The notes: generated by a model from the letters alone, not told the origin. 64,000 nucleotides of DNA from Phoenicibacter congonensis (GCF_900169485.1 NZ_LT821227.1:1178001-1242000), one strand, 5' to 3'. Shown: positions 44,313 through 53,323, numbered from the stretch's first letter. Made by a program: numbers and translations.

Positions 44313-47079
44313 GACACTTTTTAAACTTTTTTCCACTGCCACAAGGGCAAGGATCATTTCTGCCAACATTAGCAAAAATATCATCCTTGTCTTTTACATA
44401 TGTTTCAACTTTGCCTGTCTGGAGACGAGGAGGAGCCCCAGCACCCTGAGCTCGCATTTGTGCCTCTGCGTTAGCGCTTCGCAAACCCGGCTCATTTAAC
44501 GACTCCTCAGGAGACGAATAGGACATCTCTCTTTCCTCTACAACATCATCTTCAGGCTTCGGCGCGACTGCGATTTGAATGCGCAACAGAGTCTTTAGAT
44601 AGTCGTCATACATCGTCGCTGTCATATTCTCAAAAGCGTTATACGCTTCATTTTTGTACTCAACCAAAGGATCTCTTTGTCCAATTGCACGAAGTCCAAT
44701 GCCTGTCTTCAGATAATCCATGTCAGAGAGGTGCTGCATCCAGCGAACGTCAATCATTCTAAGCATAACCTGGCTTGAGAGGTGCTTAATCCCATCTTCA
44801 CCAAGCAAATTTTTCTTTTCATCGAGAATCGAAGAGAAATAATCATTCAAAGAATCTGCAACAACTTCTGGGTCATCGTCATGGTCAATCTCTTCAACCG
44901 ACCAATCATCACGACCAGTTTGGTCTTGTACCCAAAGTTCTAGTGCATGCACATCCCACTCGCGAGAATCGTCTCCGACTAGGCACTCTTCAACATGCGC
45001 AGTAACAGCATCGTCAATGATTTCAGGAAGTTTCTCTGAAACATCCTTGCCATCTAGAATTGCATTTCTTTCTTCATAAATTGCTTTTCTTTGCAAGTTC
45101 ATGACGTCGTCATATTCGAGAACATTTTTTCTAGCAGCAAAATGCATTGTTTCGACTTGACGCTGTGCCGACTCAATGGCTTTTGAAACCATGGATGCTT
45201 GAATTGGCATGTCGTCTTCCATTCCAGTTTTTTCCATCATGCGAGAAATGGAATCCATTCTGTTCCCACCAAAAAGACGCATTAAGTCATCTTGAAGAGA
45301 TAAGTAAAATTGCGTTGTACCAGGATCCCCCTGACGACCAGAACGGCCACGAAGCTGATTGTCGATTCTTCGAGATTCATGTCTCTCAGTGCCAATAACG
45401 CACAAACCACCTGCCTCGAGCACTTCTTTTTGCTCTTTATCGCAGGTTTTTTTAGCTAATTTAAAAGCTTTATCTCTTTCATCCTGAGATGCAAACAAGT
45501 CGTTTTTATTCCCATCTTCGTCAAATTCAGGAGCATCAGGATCAAAGCCATCAAGCCGAATAATGTCTTGTGCTAATACATCAGGATTACCACCTAAAAT
45601 GATGTCAGTTCCACGACCAGCCATGTTGGTAGCAATAGTGACAGCACCGACGCGTCCAGCTTGTGCAATTATGTGAGCTTCACGCTCGTGGTTTTTAGCA
45701 TTGAGGGTTTCATGTTTGATTCCGCGCTTATCAAGCAAGCGCGAGAGCTTCTCACTCGTTTCAATTGACACAGTGCCAATCAAGCAAGGCTGACCATTTG
45801 CATGACGCTCAGCAATGTCATTTGCAACGGCATTAAACTTCGCATCTACTGTTTTATAAATCAAATCGTTTCTGTCATCACGAATAACAGGCTTGTTAGG
45901 CGGAATGGAAAACACTGGAAGTTTATAAATTTGTCTGAACTCAGCATCTTCAGTCATAGCCGTGCCAGTCATGCCAGACAACTTGTCATAAAGTCTAAAG
46001 TAGTTCTGAAGCGTGATTGTAGCAAGTGTTTGGTTTTCATCAAGAACCTTAACGTGTTCCTTTGCCTCAATTGCCTGGTGAAGGCCTTCAGAATAGCGCC
46101 TACCTTCCATGATTCGGCCAGTAAATTCATCGACAATTTTAACCTGGCCATCAACAACGACATAATCAACATCGCGCTTGAACAAGAATTGCGCTTTAAG
46201 AGCCTGTTGCAAGTGATTAGCAAGCACACCTGTCGTGTCAGAATAAATATCATCGACCCCAAGCATGTTTTCTACCTTTGCAAGACCAGCTTCGGTAGTC
46301 GCAATCGTCTTCTTTGCCTCATCCATCTCAAAATCAACATCTCTTTCGAGATTTGGCATAACTGAAGCAAACTTGCGATAGGTCTCCGCTGCATGCATGC
46401 CTGGACCTGAAATGATGAGAGGAGTTCTTGCCTCGTCGATGAGAATGGAGTCAACTTCGTCAACCACGCAGAAAGAATGGCCACGCTGAACTCGAAGCTC
46501 TGGCCGTGTAACCATGTTATCTCTCAAATAGTCAAAACCAAACTCAGAGTTGGTCCCATATGTTACATCGGCTTTATATGCAGGAATTTTTGTTTTTTGA
46601 TTCATTCCATTTTGGATGAGTCCAACCCTCATTCCCAAAAGCTCATAAACTTTTCCCATCCATTCGCAGTCGCGCTTTGCAAGGTAATCATTAACGGTAA
46701 CGATGTGAACATTGTTGCCAGGTATCGCATTTAAGTAACCAGCAAGTGTTGACACGAGAGTCTTGCCTTCACCAGTTTTCATTTCGGCGATTTCGCCAGC
46801 ATGCAAAGACATTCCACCAATCAACTGAACATCAAAATGTCGAAGCCCAATGGTTCGCTTTGAAGCCTCACGAACTGTTGCAAATGCCTCACACAACAAA
46901 TCGTCTAGGGTCTCACCATCTGCAAATCTCTTTTTGAATTCCACAGTTTTTTGCGCAAGCTCCGCATCTGTTAGTGCAACAATTGAACTTTCAAGCTCGT
47001 TGATTCGATTGACTTTTCCTTGATATTTTTTTAGCTGTTTTCCTTCACCTGCAGAAAACAACTTAGACAACAAACTCAT
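44302..47079 (-). CDS. secA: Protein translocase ATPase SecA
   Basis: A 925-residue motor for Sec export. Walker A is EMKTGEGKTLVSTLAGYLNA (about residue 104), DYLAKRDCEWMGKVYELLG follows, Walker B is VVDEVDSILIDEARTPLIISG, and GRGTDIILGGNPD and QLRGRSGRQGDPG are helicase motifs. The C-terminal CPCGSGKKFKKCHG is the zinc-binding SEC-C motif that contacts SecB or ribosomes. It ends in TAG overlapping the prfB start, as in many Gram-positive secA-prfB pairs. A promoter is proposed at 47131-47159. Confidence 0.97.
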   Translation of the reverse strand: MSLLSKLFSAGEGKQLKKYQGKVNRINELESSIVALTDAELAQKTVEFKKRFADGETLDDLLCEAFATVREASKRTIGLRHFDVQLIGGMSLHAGEIAEMKTGEGKTLVSTLAGYLNAIPGNNVHIVTVNDYLAKRDCEWMGKVYELLGMRVGLIQNGMNQKTKIPAYKADVTYGTNSEFGFDYLRDNMVTRPELRVQRGHSFCVVDEVDSILIDEARTPLIISGPGMHAAETYRKFASVMPNLERDVDFEMDEAKKTIATTEAGLAKVENMLGVDDIYSDTTGVLANHLQQALKAQFLFKRDVDYVVVDGQVKIVDEFTGRIMEGRRYSEGLHQAIEAKEHVKVLDENQTLATITLQNYFRLYDKLSGMTGTAMTEDAEFRQIYKLPVFSIPPNKPVIRDDRNDLIYKTVDAKFNAVANDIAERHANGQPCLIGTVSIETSEKLSRLLDKRGIKHETLNAKNHEREAHIIAQAGRVGAVTIATNMAGRGTDIILGGNPDVLAQDIIRLDGFDPDAPEFDEDGNKNDLFASQDERDKAFKLAKKTCDKEQKEVLEAGGLCVIGTERHESRRIDNQLRGRSGRQGDPGTTQFYLSLQDDLMRLFGGNRMDSISRMMEKTGMEDDMPIQASMVSKAIESAQRQVETMHFAARKNVLEYDDVMNLQRKAIYEERNAILDGKDVSEKLPEIIDDAVTAHVEECLVGDDSREWDVHALELWVQDQTGRDDWSVEEIDHDDDPEVVADSLNDYFSSILDEKKNLLGEDGIKHLSSQVMLRMIDVRWMQHLSDMDYLKTGIGLRAIGQRDPLVEYKNEAYNAFENMTATMYDDYLKTLLRIQIAVAPKPEDDVVEEREMSYSSPEESLNEPGLRSANAEAQMRAQGAGAPPRLQTGKVETYVKDKDDIFANVGRNDPCPCGSGKKFKKCHGA

Positions 47080-47130
47080 CTAAATTCCACCTCAGTTTTT
47101 AAAGAAACAATTGAGTCATACAAACTATAA

Positions 47131-47159
47131 ATTTTACTACACTAGCTTTTAGGGGTAAA
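47131..47159 (-). promoter_or_regulatory. Probable secA-prfB promoter
   Basis: On the minus strand TTTACC (47159-47154) and TAAAAT (47136-47131) are separated by 17 bases, about 45 bases before the secA start. A small stem GCTTTT/AAAAGC (47145-47162) overlaps the -35 region and may also help end the upstream regulator transcript. Confidence 0.5.
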
Positions 47160-47205
47160 AGCCCAAAAGGTGAGCTAAGCATTTATAAAGGTGTGAGCGG
47201 TTAGC

Positions 47206-49773
47206 CTAGGTCAACAGCGACTTGTAGATTGACTGCAAACCATCAGAGGGTTTGATTCCATAGGAAACATCTAATGCATCACGACATTCAAAATAGGTCG
47301 AAAATGCAGAAGATCGAAGATGAAGTGCACTTTGGGCTTTCATAATCAATTCGTAGGCATCTTCTCTGTTTCTATCAATTTCTTTTGCCTGTTTTGCAAA
47401 CCATAGAGCATTTCGATATTCTTCTTTTTGCATGAAGTTAACAGCAGCTAATATCAAAGAATCGATTAGTTGCTGCTCATAGGCATATCTAAGCTCAGGC
47501 AAATTGATTTTATTGCGAATCATAGGGATGAGAGGACGCGAGAAACGTGCTACATCAGCTGAAAGCTTATCCATGTCACGAAGCAGAACTTCCGGCTCGA
47601 AGCATAGCTTATTACAAAAAGAATCGAACTCCAGTAAATCACTTTCACAATGTTTGGCATCAAGGTAATATCCAACAGAGCTTTTCTTTATAAAGTCGAA
47701 ACCAGATTTGAAATTTAATTCTTTCTTTAAGTGAGATAGCGTGGAATAAAAGTTTCTGTGTTTGCACTCGATGCTGGGCGCGTCTTCCCATATCTTTTCA
47801 ACAAGTTCATCGCGTCCAAGTTCTCTTCCCAGGTTTTTGGAAAGCCAAAACAACATGTAGCAGGGGTTTTTCTTCCTTAAAATGTCGCTTTCAAAATAGT
47901 GGCCATTTAACTCTATTTGTGCGCAACCAAAAAATGTGAGACGCAATTTGTAGGAAGGCTTTTCACGACGAGGCTCAACTGGCTTTACAACAGAAGGTTT
48001 CTTTTGATTTAAAGCTAAGGTCGAACAGCAGGCAATTGCATCTTTCGCTCGAGCAGAATGCATTTCTTCAATAATAGATTTTGCTGATTTATCAATTTTT
48101 TTCAAAGCTTTATCATTTAGGTGGTCACAATATCTGATTACCTCGCGAACTGCGTCTACAAGCTCAAAATAAAACTTATCTTCGACACCTGCAACATTGG
48201 CTTCGTTGATGACAAACTCAATCAAACACTCAAACAAATCACGAACAAAGTTTAGGTCTTCGACATTACCAAACAGTCTCTTATAACAAACTTCTAAATC
48301 GTCTGCTCCGTTTAAAAAGAACAAAAAATCGCTAATAACTAGTCTTGAACAAATTAATAGAGCACACAGATTTGAATCGTCTAGCCGTGATGAACTGTAA
48401 ACGTTGATCTCGTCTAACAGAACAACAAAACCTCGGTAGCGGTTATCAACATAGGTTAACAATATGTCATTAAGCAAGAGCAGCGACTCACCCTTGATTC
48501 GACAACCAGAAAAAACATCTTCGCTCAAAATTTGAGCTTCATAAAGACCTGTGCACTCTAGCGCTTGCTTTGCATATTCATATCTATCTTCAACTCCACA
48601 TGATGCAATAGAAAGCAAACTTGCCAAAAGGCGCTGAGAAGGTAGAGAATTATGTGACCTAAATAGTTTTAAATTAAACTCTTCTGTGCCCACCTGGTTA
48701 GAAGTAGCATAATTTGCAACTAAGTTGATTGTGTTGACCTCGTCACGTAATTCCTTTAGCTGTTGAGGAGTTATGCATGTTGCTTTTACAAAAAGACCAA
48801 TTTGGCCAGCGTCAATTAAAGTAATGCCATTATTTATTGCCCATCTAACGACATCATTAACTTTACAAAAAGCAGAAACTAACTCATAGGCCCTCAAATA
48901 TTGTTTTCTTTCAACAAGAATACCAGCCAGTCCAAACAAAAATTCTGTTTCATCTGAAAACACACTTGACCTAACAATTTCGCTCATTGCATAATTTAGA
49001 CCCTGTTTCATGAGTGATGCATCAATTTTGCAAGAGCTAAAAGCTCCTTTTTTGCAATCAATTCCAAGATGTGGATAGAATAGTGAAAATTTGTTAAAGA
49101 TGCTTGCAACATTTTTAGCAGTCGACAATCCTTCTATATCTTTAACATTTCCTACCTGCAATGCAAGAATGCTGAAATAGACAAGCAGTTCAGAGCGCCT
49201 TAAGCCATAGTCTCTAATCGAATTAAAGAATTTTTCAAAATGATTATTAGAGTAACAAAGAATTGGAACACTTTTGTCTTCAGCATCTTCTCTGTCTTGA
49301 AACACGAATTCCTCTGGACGCAAAACAGCTAGACTCAACTGCTTAAGAAAAGAAGGGTTTGCCTCGGGGGCAGTGGTGATCAGGATTTCAACGCCAGACT
49401 CACTGATTGTTTCCACGATTTGTTCAAACTCACACAAATCCTCTCCAACAAGCTTTGGTACGTTATCAAAAACGCAAATCGCAGCGCCATTAGCTTGATT
49501 GCTGAAGTGATTAAGCATTTCTGAATTTTGCAAATCACGAAAAAAGCAAGGAGAAGAGCAATCACACCAAAACACGGTTGAATCCGAAAACATCATTTTT
49601 ACATACTGCGAGCACACAGTAGTTTTGCCATAACCAGAAGGAGCAACGAGCAAGCGAGGTCTTCGACGCTCTTGCACAAGCTTGCTCAATAAAGTGCTTC
49701 TCTCGATTAGACTGTCATCAATTTTTGGGAGACTACAGACTTCTAAAACGCATCTTTCGACAAAAACTGACAT
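47206..49773 (-). CDS. Large STAND NTPase transcriptional regulator with C-terminal SARP/BTAD module
   Basis: An 855-residue regulator. Near the N-terminus is a MalT-like NTPase: LPKIDDSLIERSTLLSKL, Walker A APSGYGKTTVC (about residues 44-54) and Walker B-like ICVFDNVPKL. The middle ~450 residues are helical with no recognised repeat. The last ~240 residues hold an OmpR/SARP-type winged helix (LRLTFFGCAQIELNG, GRDELVEKIWEDAP, NFYSTLSHLKKEL, SSVGYYLDA) and a bacterial transcriptional activation domain ending AFSTYFECRDALDVSYGIKPSDG. In classical SARPs the winged helix is N-terminal, so the order is reversed, as MalT has its DNA-binding part last. The start is the ATG at 49773; an in-frame GTG is at 49782. 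Target and inducer are unknown. Confidence 0.85.
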   Translation of the reverse strand: MSVFVERCVLEVCSLPKIDDSLIERSTLLSKLVQERRRPRLLVAPSGYGKTTVCSQYVKMMFSDSTVFWCDCSSPCFFRDLQNSEMLNHFSNQANGAAICVFDNVPKLVGEDLCEFEQIVETISESGVEILITTAPEANPSFLKQLSLAVLRPEEFVFQDREDAEDKSVPILCYSNNHFEKFFNSIRDYGLRRSELLVYFSILALQVGNVKDIEGLSTAKNVASIFNKFSLFYPHLGIDCKKGAFSSCKIDASLMKQGLNYAMSEIVRSSVFSDETEFLFGLAGILVERKQYLRAYELVSAFCKVNDVVRWAINNGITLIDAGQIGLFVKATCITPQQLKELRDEVNTINLVANYATSNQVGTEEFNLKLFRSHNSLPSQRLLASLLSIASCGVEDRYEYAKQALECTGLYEAQILSEDVFSGCRIKGESLLLLNDILLTYVDNRYRGFVVLLDEINVYSSSRLDDSNLCALLICSRLVISDFLFFLNGADDLEVCYKRLFGNVEDLNFVRDLFECLIEFVINEANVAGVEDKFYFELVDAVREVIRYCDHLNDKALKKIDKSAKSIIEEMHSARAKDAIACCSTLALNQKKPSVVKPVEPRREKPSYKLRLTFFGCAQIELNGHYFESDILRKKNPCYMLFWLSKNLGRELGRDELVEKIWEDAPSIECKHRNFYSTLSHLKKELNFKSGFDFIKKSSVGYYLDAKHCESDLLEFDSFCNKLCFEPEVLLRDMDKLSADVARFSRPLIPMIRNKINLPELRYAYEQQLIDSLILAAVNFMQKEEYRNALWFAKQAKEIDRNREDAYELIMKAQSALHLRSSAFSTYFECRDALDVSYGIKPSDGLQSIYKSLLT

Positions 49774-49803
49774 ACCAACCACCCTTCAATCAGTTTTTTA
49801 AGG

Positions 49804-49848
49804 AAGAAGATAATTGCGCTAATTTTCGATTTTGTCAAAAGAAGATAA
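49804..49848 (-). promoter_or_regulatory. Promoter of the SARP/STAND regulator with flanking direct repeats
   Basis: On the minus strand a perfect TTGACA (49838-49833) and AATTAT (49815-49810) have 17-base spacing, about 37 bases before the ATG. The decamer TTATCTTCTT occurs twice: at 49848-49839, just before the -35, and at 49813-49804, overlapping the -10. The two copies are 35 bases apart. SARPs bind direct repeats near promoters, so autoregulation is possible (inference). Confidence 0.55.
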
Positions 49849-49896
49849 CGTGCAGCACAAAAGCAATAAACCACAAGCTAAAAGCCTTGTTTTTTT

Positions 49897-49935
49897 AATT
49901 ATTGGTGAAAAAGTTACTAAATAATGGGTGAATTA
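49897..49935. repeat. Pair of direct repeats with 23-base period upstream of the regulator
   Basis: The sequences AATTATTGGTGAA (about 49897-49909) and AAATAATGGGTGAA (about 49919-49932) share their WATKGGTGAA core, with the GGTGAA parts 23 bases apart, about two helical turns. They lie between the yqeK stop and the regulator promoter. They could be a protein-binding site; they may also be chance in AT-rich DNA. Confidence 0.3.
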
Positions 49936-49952
49936 TTGTCAAAAAATGAGAA

Positions 49953-50555
49953 CTATTTTTGCTTTTTCATTACAAGAGAGTTGTAAACCTTTAAAGTGTT
50001 TGGCTCAACATATCTTCTATTTAAAATGAGCTTTGCAGTCCACAAGCAAAACACCGATTCAAACAATTCTTCAAGCGTAGCCTTCCCGACCATAGCTCGC
50101 AGTTGTCCCAATTCGTCATATTTTCGATTAGGCTCTATTGCATCAGAAACATACAAACAAATATCAAGGTCGCTCATGTCTACACAACCTGTAGTGTGCA
50201 CATAAATAGCATGGGCAACGTCTTGGGGAAAACCTTTAAAATTCTTAAGAAAATCAGCAGCTGCAGTTGGTCCATGAAGCAAGTGCGGCAAGTTGTTGAT
50301 TGTCCACTCATCAATTTCTTTATCAAGTCCATATTCATAGGCCTTCTCAATTTCCTGCTGGGGAGTGAGTCCCTTGTCCCAATCATGCAATATGCCGGCA
50401 AGAGATGCCTTTCTAACATCAAGACCATAGGTCACGGCGACCAATTCGCAAGTTTTGGCAACACTTAAAATGTGGTTATATCTTTTCTTTGAAACACGTT
50501 GCTCTACATCATGCTTCATTTTTTCATAAAAATCTTTAGTCAGGTAATCAATCAT
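49953..50555 (-). CDS. yqeK: HD-domain nucleotide phosphohydrolase YqeK
   Basis: A 200-residue HD-superfamily protein. RYNHILSVAKTCELVAVTYGLD contains the first metal His, LAGILHDWDKGL the HD pair, PHLLHGPTAAADFL a third His, and IYVHTTGCVDMSDLDICLYVSDAIEPNR the last ligands. Members of the YqeK family hydrolyse diadenosine tetraphosphate symmetrically to ADP. The family usually follows nadD; here it follows the obg-nadD fusion by 18 bases. rsfS, often the next gene, is absent. Confidence 0.92.
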   Translation of the reverse strand: MIDYLTKDFYEKMKHDVEQRVSKKRYNHILSVAKTCELVAVTYGLDVRKASLAGILHDWDKGLTPQQEIEKAYEYGLDKEIDEWTINNLPHLLHGPTAAADFLKNFKGFPQDVAHAIYVHTTGCVDMSDLDICLYVSDAIEPNRKYDELGQLRAMVGKATLEELFESVFCLWTAKLILNRRYVEPNTLKVYNSLVMKKQK

Positions 50556-50573
50556 GTTTTGTTTATCGTTTTA

Positions 50574-52562
50574 CTAGTTGTTTCTTTTTGACATGAAATC
50601 TTTAAGCAACTTAAGCGTTTCATCTGGAACAAGACCTGTGACGTCTTCGCCAGCTTTTAGCATCTCTCTGATTTGTGTCGAAGAAACATCAACATTAGGG
50701 CTTTTAATGAAGTTAACTTTAAATCCAAGCTCTCTAACTTTCTCCGGAAGCATTTTTTCATTGTAGCCAGGTCGCATAATGCAAACTACATTTGCCATTT
50801 GGGCAATCCTACTGGCATTTTTCCATCTATCAAGCTCATTTGCCAAGTCAGACCCAATAATGAGCGTTAAGTTTGCATCAATTCCCTCATCACGATAGAA
50901 CTTTGTAAAGAAATGAAGAGTGTCACAAGTGTAGGAAATTCCTTGCTTCTCGATTTCACAGTCACTTACTTCAAAACAGTCTGATTCACACAAAGCGGCC
51001 TGCAAAAGCTCAAATCGTTCATCGTCACTAAACATAATGTCGTCAACTTCTTCGGCTTTAAAAGGGGAAATGTGTGTTGGAACAAATATGACCCTATCTA
51101 AACGCGCAGCCTCTTTTGCAAATTCAGCGCAAGCCATGTGGCCTAGGTGCACAGGATCAAAAGAGCCGCCAAAAATCCCAACGTTTAGCTTTCCAACTTG
51201 TCTTGTTGAATAAAGATCAAAAGAAACATCGGCGATTCTCACTTCGTCGCCATTTTTGGCTCCAGCGGCAAAAAGCTTGTCTTCAATTCCCATTTTCCTA
51301 AATCGCTTTTGGAAGTGATCAACTGCTTCTTCGTTGTCCCAATCAGTTTGGATGACTGCCCTAACAATTGCGTCACCACCGACACGCCAAGCATCATCTT
51401 CTCTCTCAATAGAAGTTCCTCCAGCAGAAGTTGGCACATATTCATAAACGCTGTCATAGCTCTCATTTTGTTGAGATTCAACTTCCAAAGCATGACGATT
51501 GTTCTCTACAACTGTGAGAATTTGAGCTTTCAGTTGGTCAATGCCTTGAGTTGTCACAGCACTAACAAGAATCACTTTGTCTGATTGATAAATTCTATTT
51601 CCCTCGTTATCTAAAACTTCGTCGAAGTCTTGTTTGACTCGGTTTTGAAGACGCTCTAAATTTTCACGGGCGATTTCATCATAATCTGCGACATCAACTT
51701 TATTAGCAACAATCAAACGCGGCTTGTGTGCAAGTTCTAATGAATAATCTTTAAGCTCTTTTGAAATGATTTCATAGTCATCAATTGGATCACGCTGTTC
51801 AAGTCCACCAGTGATGTCGACAACGTGGACAATGGTGCTAGCACGTTCAATGTGACGCAAAAACTCGTGCCCTAAACCTTTGCCTTCACTTGCGCCTTCA
51901 ATCAATCCTGGAATGTCTGCCACAACAAAAGCTTTGTCGTTATATGTAGCAACACCCAAATTTGGGACTAATGTAGTGAAAGGATAATCGGCAATTTTTG
52001 GCTTTGCTTTGCTCATAACAGAAATCAAAGAAGACTTCCCAACGCTAGGCATGCCGACGAGTGCACAGTCTGCAATTAACTTTAACTCAAGCTCGACTTC
52101 TGTTTCTTGACCTGGTTCACCCAATTCAGCAAAAGCAGGCGCACGATGAGTCGGTGTAACAAAATGGGTGTTTCCCAAACCCCCTCTGCCACCTCTAGCT
52201 ATCATGCACTTTTGCCCTTCAACCGACAAATCAGCGATGTCATCTCCAGCAATTCCCATTTCAGAATTGTAGAACCTAACAACCGTTCCGACTGGCACTC
52301 TTAAGACAACGTCATCTCCAGACCTGCCTGATTTTTTTGAACCCTGCCCATGCATTCCTCTGTCGGCCTTGAAATGATGAGAAAAACGGAATTCAATCAA
52401 AGAAGAAATTGACGAATCAGCAACTAAAACAACGTTTCCGCCATCGCCACCGTCTCCTCCATCAGGGCCACCTTTTGGAACATGAGCCTCACGGCGAAAC
52501 GAAACACATCCGCTTCCACCATCGCCACCTTTTGCAAATATGTGTACTTTATCTATAAACAA
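50574..52562 (-). CDS. obg-nadD: Fusion of GTPase Obg and nicotinate-nucleotide adenylyltransferase NadD
   Basis: A 662-residue fusion in one open frame. Residues 1-~155 form the glycine-rich Obg domain (KGGDGGSGCVSFRREAHVPKG, ARGGRGGLGNTHF). The GTPase domain follows with P-loop VGMPSVGKSS (169-178), DYPFTTLVPNLG, ADIPGLIEGASEGKGLGHEF and NKVD. The OCT domain (DDAWRVGGDAIVRAV to YSTRQVGK) runs directly into NadD at residue 459. NadD has GIFGGSFDPVHLGHMACAEF (nucleotidyltransferase HxGH) and the C-terminal VSSTQIREMLKAG. Obg acts in 50S assembly; NadD makes nicotinate adenine dinucleotide for NAD. The start is a TTG at 52562 after AAGGA. obg and nadD are neighbours in many genomes, which explains the fusion. 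Confidence 0.95.
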   Translation of the reverse strand: MFIDKVHIFAKGGDGGSGCVSFRREAHVPKGGPDGGDGGDGGNVVLVADSSISSLIEFRFSHHFKADRGMHGQGSKKSGRSGDDVVLRVPVGTVVRFYNSEMGIAGDDIADLSVEGQKCMIARGGRGGLGNTHFVTPTHRAPAFAELGEPGQETEVELELKLIADCALVGMPSVGKSSLISVMSKAKPKIADYPFTTLVPNLGVATYNDKAFVVADIPGLIEGASEGKGLGHEFLRHIERASTIVHVVDITGGLEQRDPIDDYEIISKELKDYSLELAHKPRLIVANKVDVADYDEIARENLERLQNRVKQDFDEVLDNEGNRIYQSDKVILVSAVTTQGIDQLKAQILTVVENNRHALEVESQQNESYDSVYEYVPTSAGGTSIEREDDAWRVGGDAIVRAVIQTDWDNEEAVDHFQKRFRKMGIEDKLFAAGAKNGDEVRIADVSFDLYSTRQVGKLNVGIFGGSFDPVHLGHMACAEFAKEAARLDRVIFVPTHISPFKAEEVDDIMFSDDERFELLQAALCESDCFEVSDCEIEKQGISYTCDTLHFFTKFYRDEGIDANLTLIIGSDLANELDRWKNASRIAQMANVVCIMRPGYNEKMLPEKVRELGFKVNFIKSPNVDVSSTQIREMLKAGEDVTGLVPDETLKLLKDFMSKRNN

Positions 52563-52581
52563 ATTTGTTCCTTAAAAAAAC

Positions 52582-52605
52582 AAAAAAGCCCTGCGTAACA
52601 GGGCT
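52582..52605 (-). terminator. Rho-independent terminator between rpmA and obg-nadD
   Basis: On the minus strand AGCCCTG (52605-52599) and CAGGGCT (52593-52587) form a perfect 7-bp stem with a five-base loop, followed by TTTTTT and a second T7. It lies 20 bases before the obg start codon. It should end most rplU-rpmA transcripts. Confidence 0.88.
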
Positions 52606-52631
52606 AATATTAACATATCTGTCGAGTCAAA

Positions 52632-52883
52632 CTAAGCAGCAGGAATGACGTGCACTTTTCGTTTATCGCCCTTAGTGTATTGAATAGTGCCATCGCACAA
52701 TGCGAAGAGGGTGTCGTCTTTACCTCTTCCAACATTGTTGCCTGGATGAAATTTTGTTCCACGTTGACGGACAATAATCATGCCAGTTTTAACTTCTTGG
52801 CCACCGAACATTTTGCATCCAAGTCTTTGAGCTCTAGAATCGCGACCGTTGCGAATCGAGCCCTGTCCTTTCTTGTGTGCCAT
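52632..52883 (-). CDS. rpmA: 50S ribosomal protein L27
   Basis: An 83-residue L27, whose N-terminus reaches the peptidyl-transferase centre. [20 protein letters not shown] starts directly with the mature AHKK sequence, so the cleaved N-terminal extension of Firmicutes L27 is missing. [21 protein letters not shown] and [18 protein letters not shown] are typical. It is followed by a strong terminator. Confidence 0.97.
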   Translation of the reverse strand: MAHKKGQGSIRNGRDSRAQRLGCKMFGGQEVKTGMIIVRQRGTKFHPGNNVGRGKDDTLFALCDGTIQYTKGDKRKVHVIPAA

Positions 52884-52940
52884 ATCAATATCTCCTTACG
52901 AATGAATTATCTAACTTGCTTTTTTGCAGAACAAAATAAC

Positions 52941-53249
52941 CTATGCGCCAATTGAAACAATTTTGACACGTGTCAATTGTTGTCTGTGACCAACTTTGCG
53001 CTGATAATTCTTGCGCTTCTTAAATTTGAAGACGATTACTTTTTTGTCTTTAAATTGCTCAACAATTTCAGCAACTACCTTCGTTGCAGCAGCTTTTGCT
53101 GGATCAGAAACAATTTTTCCATTATCTGAAACAAAAATTGTATCTAACTCAACTTTGTCGCCGGCTTCTCCTGCAATCTTTTCAATGTTGATGAAGTCGC
53201 CTTCGCTAACTCTGTATTGTTTAGAGCCTGTATTTACGATTGCATACAT
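52941..53249 (-). CDS. rplU: 50S ribosomal protein L21
   Basis: A 102-residue L21. The start is the ATG at 53249 (MYAIVNTGSKQYRVSEGDFI) with GGGAG eight bases upstream; the frame further upstream is leader. FKFKKRKNYQRKVGHRQQLTRVKI is the RNA-binding C-terminus. It opens the rplU-rpmA pair, driven by the promoter at 53289-53316. Confidence 0.96.
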   Translation of the reverse strand: MYAIVNTGSKQYRVSEGDFINIEKIAGEAGDKVELDTIFVSDNGKIVSDPAKAAATKVVAEIVEQFKDKKVIVFKFKKRKNYQRKVGHRQQLTRVKIVSIGA

Positions 53250-53288
53250 TAGTTTAACTCCCATATTCGTTAATAGACACGATTGACT

Positions 53289-53316
53289 ATTATACACGTG
53301 TCAGTCTTTAAGTCAA
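53289..53316 (-). promoter_or_regulatory. Strong sigma-70-type promoter of rplU-rpmA
   Basis: On the minus strand TTGACT (53316-53311) and a perfect TATAAT (53294-53289) are separated by 16 bases. It sits just after the polA stop and about 40 bases before the rplU start. It is among the closest consensus matches in the window. Confidence 0.8.
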
Positions 53317-53323
53317 GAAAAAA

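Noticed and set aside
43227-44384. Programmed frameshift in prfB
   Set aside because: The RF2 frame is continuous from the ATG at 44312 and no CTTTGA-type slippery site with an in-frame stop is present.
45802-46365. Plus-strand 187-residue frame opposite secA
   Set aside because: secA is strongly conserved over this stretch; the frame is a shadow.
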